The translations under genes were made by a program, and so were the position numbers. A stretch of 64,000 nucleotides of DNA from Segetibacter aerophilus (GTDB lineage: Bacteria; Bacteroidota; Bacteroidia; Chitinophagales; Chitinophagaceae), in NCBI RefSeq assembly GCF_007991655.1, contig NZ_BJYT01000004.1, forward strand, positions 62,001 through 126,000. The letters run 5' to 3'. The notes under the pieces were generated by a model, which did no database searches, was not told the DNA's origin, and worked only from the letters and a program-made list of their open reading frames with translations. Shown here piece after piece: positions 24,912 to 32,688 of the stretch (its first letter is position 1; each line of letters opens with the position of its first letter).

Positions 24912-27900
24912 AAAAGTTACTCGCCATATTATTTACGTTACAGGCTTCACTTGCCTTCGGGCAGCTGTCAAACCTAGGTGTTATTGCCGGCAGCCGTTCG
25001 CGGCCTGTTGGAGCGGTAGACACCTCGGCAAAGGCCCCGGTTACGCCGCCTGTTGACACCGTCGTGGTAACACCTCCGGGAGTTCCTACTTATACGCTGG
25101 CCTCGCCTTCAACAGTTAGCGTCGGCATATACAAGTCTGACGGGACACTGGTAAGAACTTTAGAGGCAGCTAAGGTAAAGGCCGCTGGCCCTTATAACAT
25201 TGTTTGGGACGGCACCGACGACCTTTTGCAGGCCCAGCCGGTAGCACAGTACACGGCAAAAATTGCCACCAATAATATTATTTACGACTGGCAGGGCGTG
25301 ATAGGTAATACCTCCACCAATCAGACGGGCGGTGATGTTCATAGATCCTTGGATCCCGCCATCGCCATGGTTATAGCGGGAACAAAAGCTTACTACGCAA
25401 TCGGTTATGGAGAGGGTGAGGGCGGTAACGGTTCATTTTTGCTGAGCGACATTCAAAAGAAGTTGCTGCCAATGCCGTACGACGGTACAGGGCAAAATAC
25501 CGAGATCATGGCCACCGACGGTACGAATATTTATTGGGCCGGGCATAGCAGCTTTGAACCTTCGAAATCTTTTGTATTTGCAACAAAACTCAGCGACAAA
25601 AGCGAGGTCATATTTTCTGCAGGTATTTCTTTTCAACCGCAGTTCGCCCACAACTACGCAAGCGCGATTGGTTACTTGGACCAGGACGACACTAAAATAA
25701 CCGGGCTGGCGGTAAGCAGCAACTACATATTTATTTCCAAAAAGAACTTAAATCAAATCCTTGTACTAAATAAAACCACGGGAGCGGTTGCTCAAACGGT
25801 AACGTTTGGCGGTCCCGGGGCGTTGACAGTAAGCGGCTCGACCTTGTGGATAGCTTCGGGCAATGCTGCCACAAAAGCTACTATTAACGGCGACGGGACT
25901 ATTACGACAACCGGCACTACATCTGCCTCAACATTTGCCGGGCCTATTCACATGAGCAATAACGGCTCTATTGTGGCCGTAATTGATGGCGGTAGCAGCC
26001 AGCAAATAAAGGCTTTTGACATAAACACGGGGGCGACGGCGTGGGTATTAGGCGACGCAAACGGGAACAATGTAAACCCAGCCGTTACAAATACCCGCTT
26101 TGCCTTTTGGAAGCGTGACCAGGAGACGGCGGCTAAGCTAGGCTACGGATCTATTGCTTTTGCCCCTGACGGTTCTTTTTGGGTTTGCGACCCGGGTAAC
26201 TTCCGGATGCTGCATTACAGTTCAGCGACGGCGTACATTGAACAAATACAATACACCGGCCGCTCTTACAATCTAGCTGTTGACCTGGTTGATCACTCAA
26301 GGGTTATCAGCACAATGTTGGAGTACCAGGTCGACTACACCAGTTCAATAAAAAATAGCTGGGTTTTAAAGTATAACTGGGACGGCACGTTCAACTCAGC
26401 TTACGACCTTCTCGACAAGATTAAGCACATGCGCACCTATTCAAACGGGCGCACTTATGCTATGATGTTTCGGAAGGCCGGAGGTACTGAAATTGTGGAG
26501 CTGGACCCTGTCAACGGCATACGGTACACTGGAATAGTATTCACACACGTTGCAAAAATTTATGAAGACGGCAGCGTTGGTGAAATGCAGAACGGGGGAG
26601 TAGATGAAACACAGTATTTCAGGCGATACACTCACACCGGGTACTCAGGGGCAAACCCGACGTTTAGCTCAGCGGTATTGATTGCAATCCATACCAATAC
26701 CTCAGCGAGCGAGCCTCGTAACGGTAGCATAAAGATCAACCCGGTAGAAGTTACAAGCACGGGCATACTTGCGCTTTATAAAGGAAGCAGGGTAATTGGT
26801 GAGCAAAACTCTTTTCATCTTGGCGGTTTTGACATTTCAACAGGAACGGTTAAGTGGAAAACGCAGCTATCAAATTTCGACGCATACACTGGTGACTTTC
26901 CTCGCGTAGACGCGTTTGAGGTAGGGAACTTCGGAAGCGAGCAGGGCGGGCAGGGTGACGTTGTTATCGCAAGGGACCGTTCAATATTTACTCACTATTA
27001 CGGTGAGTATTGGAAGTCACCCGGGCAGACCAACATCTTTAACCATTACCTGGATAACGGCTTGCCGCTGGGCCAGTTCGGCATTACCTCAGACGAGGTT
27101 TCTCAGCCTGCAGATGTTAAGTTCGCGGGGAACGCTTTTTCTTCTGTACTTATAAAAGAGGGTAATGATTATTACATCTACCAAAATGACGAAAGCCAGC
27201 ACGGTGGAACCCATAGGTGGAAGATTAGCGGCATAAGTACCATTGCTGAGCAAAGCATTACAATTCCTTCGAGTTTTGTAAGGACAAGCGAAGTTGTCAC
27301 TGTTGGGTCTGACTTGATGGCCGGGCTACCGAAATTCTCATCTAATCTTCCCAATAACACAAACGGTTGGACGCGCTCTCCGGCTTCAAATGTCGGCACT
27401 GACTGGGAGGTAACAACCAGCAGACGTATATACGGGGCACGCAATAACCCGGACCTTTATATCACATGGAGCACGCCTCAAAATGCCAGTGTTACAAGGA
27501 CATTAGGTAATAACACAAACGTTGCCGTTTGGAAAGTATCGGGTAAGGTTTCGTTCAATAGCACTATGCCGAGCGAGACTAATAAAATGGTCGTGAAGGT
27601 GCTTGACAACGCGGGAAAGATCATTGCCCAGTTCAACAGGGATATCAATTTTAGCGACTTTATTGTCAGGTACAAGGCAAACACAACGGAAGTCGGAACT
27701 GCTACCCGTGACCGTTATGAGTTAAGGGAAAAGAGGTCTAACGCGCTGGAGTTTACCAGGTCCGGCAATAACATTATTTATCAGTTTTCAAACTTCGCTC
27801 CGGTAACTCTGCCATTGGTAGACAACACCGCGGCAATAGGAAACCCGGCAAAGCTAGTCGTGGAGTTTCAGTATAACGGGGGCGGCATATATGGAAAGCA

Positions 27901-27943
27901 TATTTCACTTGAAAACTTTGTTTATACAGGAAGTAACCAATAA
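24908..27943 (+). CDS. Large secreted-type fibre/propeller protein
   Basis: A 1011-residue protein with a signal peptide (MKKLLAILFTLQASLAFGQ), a Pro/Thr/Val-rich linker (residues about 43-62) and a FlgD-like Ig module (VSVGIYKSDGTLVRTLEAA, then YNIVWDGTDD). Beyond that the sequence has repeated beta-hairpins with DG/NG turns (SNNGSIVAVIDGG, YGSIAFAPDGSFWVCDPG), typical of beta-propellers. The C-terminal part (from residue about 800) is a beta-sandwich, possibly carbohydrate-binding. It is the largest product of the spike operon, so a receptor-binding or fibre role fits. Annotation by composition and location. Confidence 0.6.
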   Translation: MKKLLAILFTLQASLAFGQLSNLGVIAGSRSRPVGAVDTSAKAPVTPPVDTVVVTPPGVPTYTLASPSTVSVGIYKSDGTLVRTLEAAKVKAAGPYNIVWDGTDDLLQAQPVAQYTAKIATNNIIYDWQGVIGNTSTNQTGGDVHRSLDPAIAMVIAGTKAYYAIGYGEGEGGNGSFLLSDIQKKLLPMPYDGTGQNTEIMATDGTNIYWAGHSSFEPSKSFVFATKLSDKSEVIFSAGISFQPQFAHNYASAIGYLDQDDTKITGLAVSSNYIFISKKNLNQILVLNKTTGAVAQTVTFGGPGALTVSGSTLWIASGNAATKATINGDGTITTTGTTSASTFAGPIHMSNNGSIVAVIDGGSSQQIKAFDINTGATAWVLGDANGNNVNPAVTNTRFAFWKRDQETAAKLGYGSIAFAPDGSFWVCDPGNFRMLHYSSATAYIEQIQYTGRSYNLAVDLVDHSRVISTMLEYQVDYTSSIKNSWVLKYNWDGTFNSAYDLLDKIKHMRTYSNGRTYAMMFRKAGGTEIVELDPVNGIRYTGIVFTHVAKIYEDGSVGEMQNGGVDETQYFRRYTHTGYSGANPTFSSAVLIAIHTNTSASEPRNGSIKINPVEVTSTGILALYKGSRVIGEQNSFHLGGFDISTGTVKWKTQLSNFDAYTGDFPRVDAFEVGNFGSEQGGQGDVVIARDRSIFTHYYGEYWKSPGQTNIFNHYLDNGLPLGQFGITSDEVSQPADVKFAGNAFSSVLIKEGNDYYIYQNDESQHGGTHRWKISGISTIAEQSITIPSSFVRTSEVVTVGSDLMAGLPKFSSNLPNNTNGWTRSPASNVGTDWEVTTSRRIYGARNNPDLYITWSTPQNASVTRTLGNNTNVAVWKVSGKVSFNSTMPSETNKMVVKVLDNAGKIIAQFNRDINFSDFIVRYKANTTEVGTATRDRYELREKRSNALEFTRSGNNIIYQFSNFAPVTLPLVDNTAAIGNPAKLVVEFQYNGGGIYGKHISLENFVYTGSNQ

Positions 27944-27955
27944 AAGGTAAAAGCA

Positions 27956-28414
27956 ATGGAAGGCACAAGCGTAAACATACTTACTTACATTCTTGAAGAT
28001 GACGTCGAGATCCATGAAGTGATAAACGACTTGCTGAAGGCAAACGGGATTGTCAACTTTAAACTATATGACGACCCGGCGGAGTTTCTTGAAAATTTAT
28101 CCGCTGATATCAACATCTGTGTTATTGACCACACCCTTAAAAGTGGCATCAACGGCATTGATGTAATTAAAGCTGTAAAGGCAAGGAACAAAAGAAGCTA
28201 TGTGATCGTAATGACCGGCCAGGTAAGCTACAAGATTGTAGCGGAGTACTTGAACTTAAAGGCCGACAAATATATCGACAAAAACATCACGGACGAGGAC
28301 GGTAGGTATATGTACCTCGATGAACTGATTGTATCTATTTCGGAGGGAATAAGCGAAGCCGGAAGGAGAGTCGCCTTTGCCAAGTACTTAGAGGAAACAT
28401 TAGAAAAATTGTAG
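27956..28414 (+). CDS. Stand-alone receiver domain protein (CheY-like)
   Basis: A 152-residue protein that is a single response-regulator receiver domain. Key residues are all present: acidic pocket E14-D15-D16, phospho-acceptor D58 in CVIDH, T87 in VMTG, K109 in YIDKN, and the usual five-strand alternation. No DNA-binding domain follows; the last 40 residues are helical. It starts 12 bases after the propeller gene and ends 2 bases before a membrane protein gene, so it belongs to the phage late operon. Receivers are rare in phage late regions. It may respond to host kinases or regulate neighbouring genes; the partner is unknown. Confidence 0.85.
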   Translation: MEGTSVNILTYILEDDVEIHEVINDLLKANGIVNFKLYDDPAEFLENLSADINICVIDHTLKSGINGIDVIKAVKARNKRSYVIVMTGQVSYKIVAEYLNLKADKYIDKNITDEDGRYMYLDELIVSISEGISEAGRRVAFAKYLEETLEKL

Positions 28415-28416
28415 GG

Positions 28417-28725
28417 ATGAAACAAGACTGGGCTGCCTTCCTAAAGGATTGGGCGAACCTTATAACCTGGATGATTGCCTTTTTTGCAATTGCCTGGAAA
28501 GGCCTGAACACCGCAGAAAAGATTTCAAATAACTGGGTGAAAGGCGCGGTCAAAATCCGGGAGGAAATCGAGGAGATTAAAAAGGAGATGAAGGAAAAGG
28601 GCAAAGAGATGGAAAGGCAGGACAGGCGATTCGAAGAACACCAAGCGGAAATATTATCTCTTAAAACGTTGGTTAAGGAGATGGGCAATAGAATGTGGGA
28701 TTTCTTAAAAAACAAACACGAGTAA
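28417..28725 (+). CDS. Small membrane protein with coiled coil
   Basis: A 102-residue protein with one membrane segment near residues 13-30 (NLITWMIAFFAIAWKGL) followed by a charged coiled coil (KIREEIEEIKKEMKEKGKEM). It lies between the receiver gene and another small membrane protein in the lysis neighbourhood. Candidates are a holin-associated or lysis-regulating protein; the coiled coil may face the cytoplasm or periplasm. No family recognised. Confidence 0.6.
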   Translation: MKQDWAAFLKDWANLITWMIAFFAIAWKGLNTAEKISNNWVKGAVKIREEIEEIKKEMKEKGKEMERQDRRFEEHQAEILSLKTLVKEMGNRMWDFLKNKHE

Positions 28726-28727
28726 AA

Positions 28728-29021
28728 ATGGAAAGTACTACCAAAGTTCAGGAAGCCTCAGTTGACGAAACGGTAAAAGGGAAAACGTCGTTCGGGCTTG
28801 ATCAGATTGACAACCCAACGCCAAAGTGGGCTACAAAAGCTTTCCGGTGGTTTTTCTACATCACTAGCGTCGCGCTGTTTATAATTTCTGTTGATGATAA
28901 TATTTCGGCCGCTGTTGCAAAAAACATCGGCAAGTATATATCTATTGCTCTTATGGCCGCGCATGGTTTGAAAACGTTGACCGGCGTTGATGTTGACGAA
29001 AACGAGTTTAAAAAAGCGTAG
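28728..29021 (+). CDS. Holin-like small membrane protein
   Basis: A 97-residue protein from ATG 28728 (AGTAAAAATG leader). It has two hydrophobic segments (about residues 38-56 and 65-82: WFFYITSVALFIISVDD, and ISIALMAAHGLKTLTG) separated by a short loop, with a charged N terminus. This two-span layout and the lysis context fit a class II holin-like protein that would permeabilise the inner membrane to release endolysin. Such small phage membrane proteins are common in Bacteroidota prophages. Moderate confidence. Confidence 0.6.
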   Translation: MESTTKVQEASVDETVKGKTSFGLDQIDNPTPKWATKAFRWFFYITSVALFIISVDDNISAAVAKNIGKYISIALMAAHGLKTLTGVDVDENEFKKA

Positions 29022-29485
29022 TGGACCTTTGGACAACATACTGGCCAACTCTCCAGAACTACGCTGTTCGCCTTACTAAAAACGAGGACGACGCAAAAGA
29101 TCTTGTTCAAGAGGTAGCGTACAAAGTTTTAAAATACAACGTGCTTGATAAGTCTTATGAGGAGCAGGTTAAAATATGCAAGGCAACCTTGTACTATACT
29201 TTCATGGATAGCCTGAACCTAAGAAAAAAACTAGCAATTAGGCACCGTAAGTATTCGTTCCCGTTAGTACAACAAACGCCGTGCACTACTGAACTAAAGG
29301 AAGTGCTTAAAAGCCTAGATGGGGTCAATAAAAAGATGAAGGTTGCGGTACTGGCTTTTGCATACGGTTACTCTGTTAAAGAAATAAGCCAGGCAACCGG
29401 CGAAAGTTATACAAACACTCTTACACTTATTCGAAGAGGTAGAATAGCAATAAAAAGAAGTTATGGCAACGAGAAAAACATCTGA
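29021..29485 (+). CDS. ECF sigma factor-like protein, phage-encoded
   Basis: A 154-residue protein starting at GTG 29021, one base overlapping the previous stop (TAGTG). It resembles the ECF sigma-70 layout: region 2 (ENEDDAKDLVQEVAYKVLKY-like segment, residues about 20-40) and a C-terminal region 4 helix-turn-helix (YSVKEISQATGESYTNTLTL, residues about 117-137), ending in an Arg/Lys-rich helix. The linker is short. Such factors redirect RNA polymerase to specific promoters. Placed within the lysis genes, it could control late or lysis promoters; this is inference. It overlaps the next gene by 23 bases. Confidence 0.7.
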   Translation: MDLWTTYWPTLQNYAVRLTKNEDDAKDLVQEVAYKVLKYNVLDKSYEEQVKICKATLYYTFMDSLNLRKKLAIRHRKYSFPLVQQTPCTTELKEVLKSLDGVNKKMKVAVLAFAYGYSVKEISQATGESYTNTLTLIRRGRIAIKRSYGNEKNI

Positions 29486-30023
29486 TGAAAAGCCAGCAAT
29501 CAAAAGGGCGCCACGTAAAAAGGCCGCTCCTAAGTTAATGGCCGAAACTCAGGCGCAAGAGGAGCCTGCTGAAGTCCAAGTACTAGAAAAGCCACGCCCG
29601 ATTGAAGTTGCCAGGTCACTTTTCTATAGCGTCAGAAATAGTAAATGGGTATGGGTTATAGTTGCGGCACTCGCCGTTATAATTATTTATTTCTGCTTCC
29701 GGGCCTTCAATAAATACCAAGTCAGAAAAAGCATTGAAAAGACCGAAAGAATAAAAGCTACAACCGACCTCCTACAAAAGACCGTGGACCAAATCGTAAA
29801 TCATAAAATTGACAGCCTCGAAAAGAGCTACAACGAATCCGTAAAAGATGAAAAGCAGGCAACCCATGACCGGGTGGAATACGAGGAAAAAAAAATTCCG
29901 GTAGAGAATGAAAAAATTATAAAAAAAAACGCTGAGATAAATGAAAAAGTTAATAAACCTGGTATTAGTGACGCTGATTTGTTTAAGCTCGGTGAGGAGC
30001 TCATGTCAGACGACAACCAATGA
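29463..30023 (+). CDS. Inner-membrane spanin-like protein (Rz-like)
   Basis: A 186-residue protein: basic, Pro/Ala-rich cytoplasmic N terminus (about 60 residues), one membrane span (about residues 63-79, VWVIVAALAVIIIYFCF) and a periplasmic charged coiled coil (residues about 90-165). This is the topology of an inner-membrane spanin, which bridges to an outer-membrane partner and fuses the membranes at the end of lysis. The next gene begins inside it (29941). The long N-terminal tail is unusual for Rz proteins. Identity is from topology and context. Confidence 0.6.
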   Translation: MATRKTSDEKPAIKRAPRKKAAPKLMAETQAQEEPAEVQVLEKPRPIEVARSLFYSVRNSKWVWVIVAALAVIIIYFCFRAFNKYQVRKSIEKTERIKATTDLLQKTVDQIVNHKIDSLEKSYNESVKDEKQATHDRVEYEEKKIPVENEKIIKKNAEINEKVNKPGISDADLFKLGEELMSDDNQ

Positions 30024-30393
30024 CATGACAATTGATCAGTTCAGGACGGAGTACAAAAAGTTGTTGCTGAGTTTGACAGAGTGTAAAACAAAAGCCGCCT
30101 CTTTAGGGCTTCTTGTTACTGACACAATGCTGTTGCATAAAGAGGTGAACCGCAAAGAGAACGTGATCGTGAAACTACAGGAGCAACGCAACGCATGGAA
30201 AAGCGCTTACGATACTTTACAGCTGGTGAGTGTAAGTAAGGATGAAACAATTAAGGAGCAAGAGCGAACCATTAAGAAGATTGGCAAGCCGAAGCGGTGG
30301 GGATTAGGCCCGGTGGTTGGTTATGGCCTTGCCGGCGCTCTTCCAAATGTATTTGTCGGGGTTGGTGTTCAGTACTCATTTATAAGGTTATAG
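29941..30393 (+). CDS. Secreted partner of spanin-like pair
   Basis: A 150-residue protein that starts 83 bases before the end of the spanin-like gene, in a different frame, as Rz1 does in Rz. It has a signal peptide (MKKLINLVLVTLICLSSVRS) with a Cys at residue 22 but not a strict lipobox (RSSC). A coiled coil (residues about 65-110: HKEVNRKENVIVKLQEQRNA) follows, and the C terminus resembles an outer-membrane beta-barrel strand set (GPVVGYGLAGALPNVFVGVG) ending in an aromatic YSFIRL. An outer-membrane partner for the upstream protein is a plausible role. Confidence 0.55.
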   Translation: MKKLINLVLVTLICLSSVRSSCQTTTNDMTIDQFRTEYKKLLLSLTECKTKAASLGLLVTDTMLLHKEVNRKENVIVKLQEQRNAWKSAYDTLQLVSVSKDETIKEQERTIKKIGKPKRWGLGPVVGYGLAGALPNVFVGVGVQYSFIRL

Positions 30394-30394
30394 T

Positions 30395-30865
30395 ATGCGG
30401 GTAACAGCAAATAAAATAATTACAAAGGTTGACCAGGTAGGGCTTGACTTCATTGCTCAGGAGGAAGGTTGCATCTTGCACCCGTACCTCGACAGCGTGA
30501 AAATTCCTACAATCGGAATCGGTTGCACCTATTACCCCGGAGGTCGGAAGGTTACAATGAGGGACCCCCCTATAACAAAGGAGCAGGCATACGCCCTATT
30601 TAAAAACGTGCTGGCTACTTACGAAAAACCGGTGTGGAGTGTTACCCGTGACGACATTACTCAAAATAATTTCAACGCCCTTGTATCGTTGACCTATAAC
30701 ATCGGGGTAGCAGGGTTTAAAGGATCCACATTGCTGAAACGGGTAAACAAAAGCCCTCAAGATGCATTCGGAATAAAAGAAGCTTTTTTAATGTGGAAGA
30801 ACGCAGGGGGCAAGCCAGTTTTACTAAGCAGACGCAAGCGCGAAGCCGAGCTCTACTTTACATAA
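30395..30865 (+). CDS. GH24 phage lysozyme (endolysin)
   Basis: A 156-residue T4-type muramidase that cleaves peptidoglycan between MurNAc and GlcNAc. The catalytic triad is present with T4 spacing: E24 (AQEEGC), D33 (PYLDSV) and T39 (IPTIGIG). A further typical block NNFNALVSLTYNIGVAGFKG lies around residues 95-114. There is no N-terminal signal peptide, so release through a holin is expected. It starts one base after the preceding stop and ends the lysis module. Confidence 0.93.
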   Translation: MRVTANKIITKVDQVGLDFIAQEEGCILHPYLDSVKIPTIGIGCTYYPGGRKVTMRDPPITKEQAYALFKNVLATYEKPVWSVTRDDITQNNFNALVSLTYNIGVAGFKGSTLLKRVNKSPQDAFGIKEAFLMWKNAGGKPVLLSRRKREAELYFT

Positions 30866-31148
30866 ATTTTCTCAGTTTAATATTGCTATTTAAGTAAGCC
30901 CCCATGTTTCCACAGAGTGGCTTTTTTAGCAATTTTAATGCTTAATCTAAATCAGAGGTGAAGAAAGATTGGGAGACTGTTTTCATACACTTTGCAACGG
31001 CCTTTTTTCTGAATCAAAATAATAACCTATTTTAGCCGCGTGAAAAGAAACACATCATATTGTAGTTCGTTTAGTTGGTTTAACAAAACCAATCGGAGTA
31101 CTATGTATGATACAGATTTAGGATAGAAAATAAAAAATCTTTATACAG
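30866..31148. other. Noncoding gap between lysozyme and terminator
   Basis: About 280 bases with no credible gene. A short imperfect hairpin (TTGGTTT/AAACCAA) is visible near 31,090. An AAGCC/GGCTT stem with a long loop ahead of TTTTTT near 30,895-30,935 could be a weak terminator. Nothing else is seen. Confidence 0.4.
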
Positions 31149-31185
31149 CCCGATTGGTTCAATTACTAATCGGGTTTTTTGTTTT
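31149..31185 (+). terminator. Intrinsic terminator after lysis module
   Basis: CCCGATT at 31149-31155 and AATCGGG at 31168-31174 form a 7-bp perfect stem with a 12-base loop, followed by TTTTTTG TTTT. It lies about 280 bases after the lysozyme gene and 4 bases before the first tRNA, and is a strong candidate for the end of the lysis transcript. Confidence 0.75.
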
Positions 31186-31188
31186 CAC

Positions 31189-31259
31189 AGGGATTTAGTG
31201 TAATGGTAGCACAGCAGTCTCCAAAACTGTTCGTATAGCTTCGAAACCTGTAACCCTTG
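31189..31259 (+). tRNA. tRNA-Trp(CCA), divergent T-arm
   Basis: Cloverleaf with anticodon loop CTCCAAA (anticodon CCA) on stem GCAGT/ACTGT, D-stem GTGT/GCAC and acceptor AGGGATT pairing with AACCCTT at most positions. A1-T72 and discriminator G are usual for bacterial tRNA-Trp. The T-stem ATAGC/CCTGT has C53 against C61, where a G-C pair is nearly universal, and the acceptor has an A-C mismatch. The gene may be decaying or unusually divergent. No CCA encoded. Confidence 0.65.
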
Positions 31260-31266
31260 CTAATTT

Positions 31267-31339
31267 GGTGCAGTAGCAAAGTTGGTCTATGCAGAGGACT
31301 GAAAATCCTTTGATGTTGGTTCGATCCCAACCTGTACCA
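31267..31339 (+). tRNA. tRNA-Phe(GAA)
   Basis: Acceptor GGTGCAG/CTGTACC (one G-T), D-arm, anticodon stem GAGGA/TCCTT with loop CTGAAAA (anticodon GAA), T-loop TTCGATC on a perfect GTTGG/CCAAC stem, and discriminator A as normal for Phe. It starts 8 bases after the Trp tRNA and ends 5 bases before the Cys tRNA, so all three are likely processed from one transcript. No CCA encoded. Confidence 0.88.
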
Positions 31340-31344
31340 CATAA

Positions 31345-31419
31345 GGGCAATTGGCAGAGTGGTCAAATGCAACGGTCCGCAAAACCGTCAAGTCGTAGGT
31401 TCAAATCCTACATTGCCCT
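31345..31419 (+). tRNA. tRNA-Cys(GCA)
   Basis: Perfect acceptor GGGCAAT/ATTGCCC, anticodon stem ACGGT/ACCGT with loop CCGCAAA (anticodon GCA), T-arm GTAGG-TTCAAAT-CCTAC, and discriminator T, which is the Cys identity base. It lies 7 bases before the convergent end of the integrase gene. It belongs to the phage (not the attachment tRNA), since it is within the element. No CCA encoded. Confidence 0.9.
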
Positions 31420-31426
31420 CAAATTT

Positions 31427-32662
31427 CTATGCGAACTTATTATCGATCCCCTTTAACCTTTCTAACTGGCGCTGCTTATTATTTACGTCATATATCTTCC
31501 TGACCATCGCAGTAGTAGTGTGTCCGTTGTGACTAGCCGCGTCACTTTCACTTAATAACTCTACAGTTTCCGTGGTGTTTGAGTGCTTTAGTGAATAGAA
31601 GTCGGCGGTAATGCCTAAGGGCTGTTTTACGTGCTGCAGCCAGCGCCTTGTTATTTGGTCGCGCCTGATTGGTTTTTTACCGCCTGGCTTAAGACGCCGG
31701 TGGAATATATACTCATCCGGCTTTGATTCATTTATTAGCTCTTCCCATAAAGGCAGCACCAGCGTTTTGATTGTCCGGTACTCCTCCTTGTATTGCTTAC
31801 CTTTTTTAACCAGCACTTTGAAGCGTTGTTTTTCAATATCCACATTGGCCGCTTTCACTGATAGTATTTCTGTTATCCGGGATCCGGAATGGAAGAAGAT
31901 GTGAAGGAAGCGCCAGAAGTTACGGTCCTTTTTCATGATCACGTCGTTCACCTCTTGCCGTTGAGCCGGGGTCAGTGTTTCCCTTATTTTTTTAACTGTC
32001 GTTTCCTTATCCATTTCCAGCGGGTAGTTGGCCTCGCACACTTCCATCTTTTTGAGGATCTTAAAGAGCATACCCAGGTGCGCCCGGTACTGGTTGAATG
32101 TGTTTGAGGTCCAGACTCCTTTTTTGGTTTTGCCTTTCCTTTTCGAAACGACAATAATACTTTTCTTTTTAAGCTCGCCGCACTTTTCTAGTAGGAGAGT
32201 AAGATGTTTTATTCTGATTGCTGAAATAGGGAGCTGCGAGTACTTCAAAGCCTCCGCCGCTTTCTTTATATAGGCCACGATGCTACGAAGGTTGTCCATT
32301 GTTTCTTTCCCTGCCTTTACTCTTTCAAGTGCAAAGTCAAGCGCTTTTGTGAACTCCGTCGTTGTGGAAATTTGGGCCTCTGGCTCCCGGTTGAAGAACT
32401 GCTCTGTTATTGGATTGTAGAGTTGGTCAACTATCAGTGACCTTTCATTCTCCAGTAGCGCTTGGGTTGCGTCCCGCTTTTCTTTTAACGTAGCGTAGGA
32501 GTTCATCCCCTTGACAACAATTTGTTTCACCTGCCCGGTGTTATCGTCGTAAAATCTAAACTTGATTTTCCAGATAAGGTTCACGTTCGCGCGAACCGTT
32601 TTCCAATTGGAGGGGAAGACCGTGAAGTTGCCAACACGGCAATTGTTTTCTAATCTCAGCAT
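31427..32662 (-). CDS. Tyrosine-type phage integrase
   Basis: A 411-residue tyrosine recombinase with an N-terminal arm-type region, a core-binding SAM-like region (about residues 100-205) and a C-terminal catalytic domain. Visible active-site residues: R262 (HSGSRITEIL), a basic loop about residues 286-292 for the Lys, H381 (NGHTT) and the nucleophile Y391 (KIYD). The usual HxxR of box II reads Y356-S-L-K359, so His is Tyr and Arg is Lys; this variant (YSLKH) is common in Bacteroidota phage integrases. It lies directly inside the tRNA-Arg attachment site. It catalyses prophage insertion and excision. Confidence 0.93.
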   Translation of the reverse strand: MLRLENNCRVGNFTVFPSNWKTVRANVNLIWKIKFRFYDDNTGQVKQIVVKGMNSYATLKEKRDATQALLENERSLIVDQLYNPITEQFFNREPEAQISTTTEFTKALDFALERVKAGKETMDNLRSIVAYIKKAAEALKYSQLPISAIRIKHLTLLLEKCGELKKKSIIVVSKRKGKTKKGVWTSNTFNQYRAHLGMLFKILKKMEVCEANYPLEMDKETTVKKIRETLTPAQRQEVNDVIMKKDRNFWRFLHIFFHSGSRITEILSVKAANVDIEKQRFKVLVKKGKQYKEEYRTIKTLVLPLWEELINESKPDEYIFHRRLKPGGKKPIRRDQITRRWLQHVKQPLGITADFYSLKHSNTTETVELLSESDAASHNGHTTTAMVRKIYDVNNKQRQLERLKGIDNKFA

Positions 32663-32665
32663 TTT

Positions 32666-32688
32666 GGTAACTTTTTTGGTAACGTTAC
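32666..32688. promoter_or_regulatory. GGTAAC direct repeat in integrase leader
   Basis: GGTAAC-TTTTTT-GGTAAC followed by GTTAC forms a 6-bp direct repeat with a T6 spacer, the second copy being part of the palindrome GTAACGTTAC (32679-32688). It lies 4 bases upstream of the integrase start (minus strand). It could be an arm-type integrase binding site or a regulator site. The motif recalls the TTTTACC-TTTTTT-GGTAAAA repeat at 12059. Confidence 0.45.

Noticed and set aside
30890-30940. Terminator directly after the lysozyme gene
   Set aside because: The AAGCC/GGCTT stem is only 5 bp with a loop of about 18 bases; the 31149..31185 hairpin is much stronger.
31345-31419. tRNA-Cys as the attachment site
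   Set aside because: Its 3' end faces the integrase stop, not an integrase start plus chromosome junction, and phage genes lie on both sides. The tRNA-Arg at 32759..32832 fits better.
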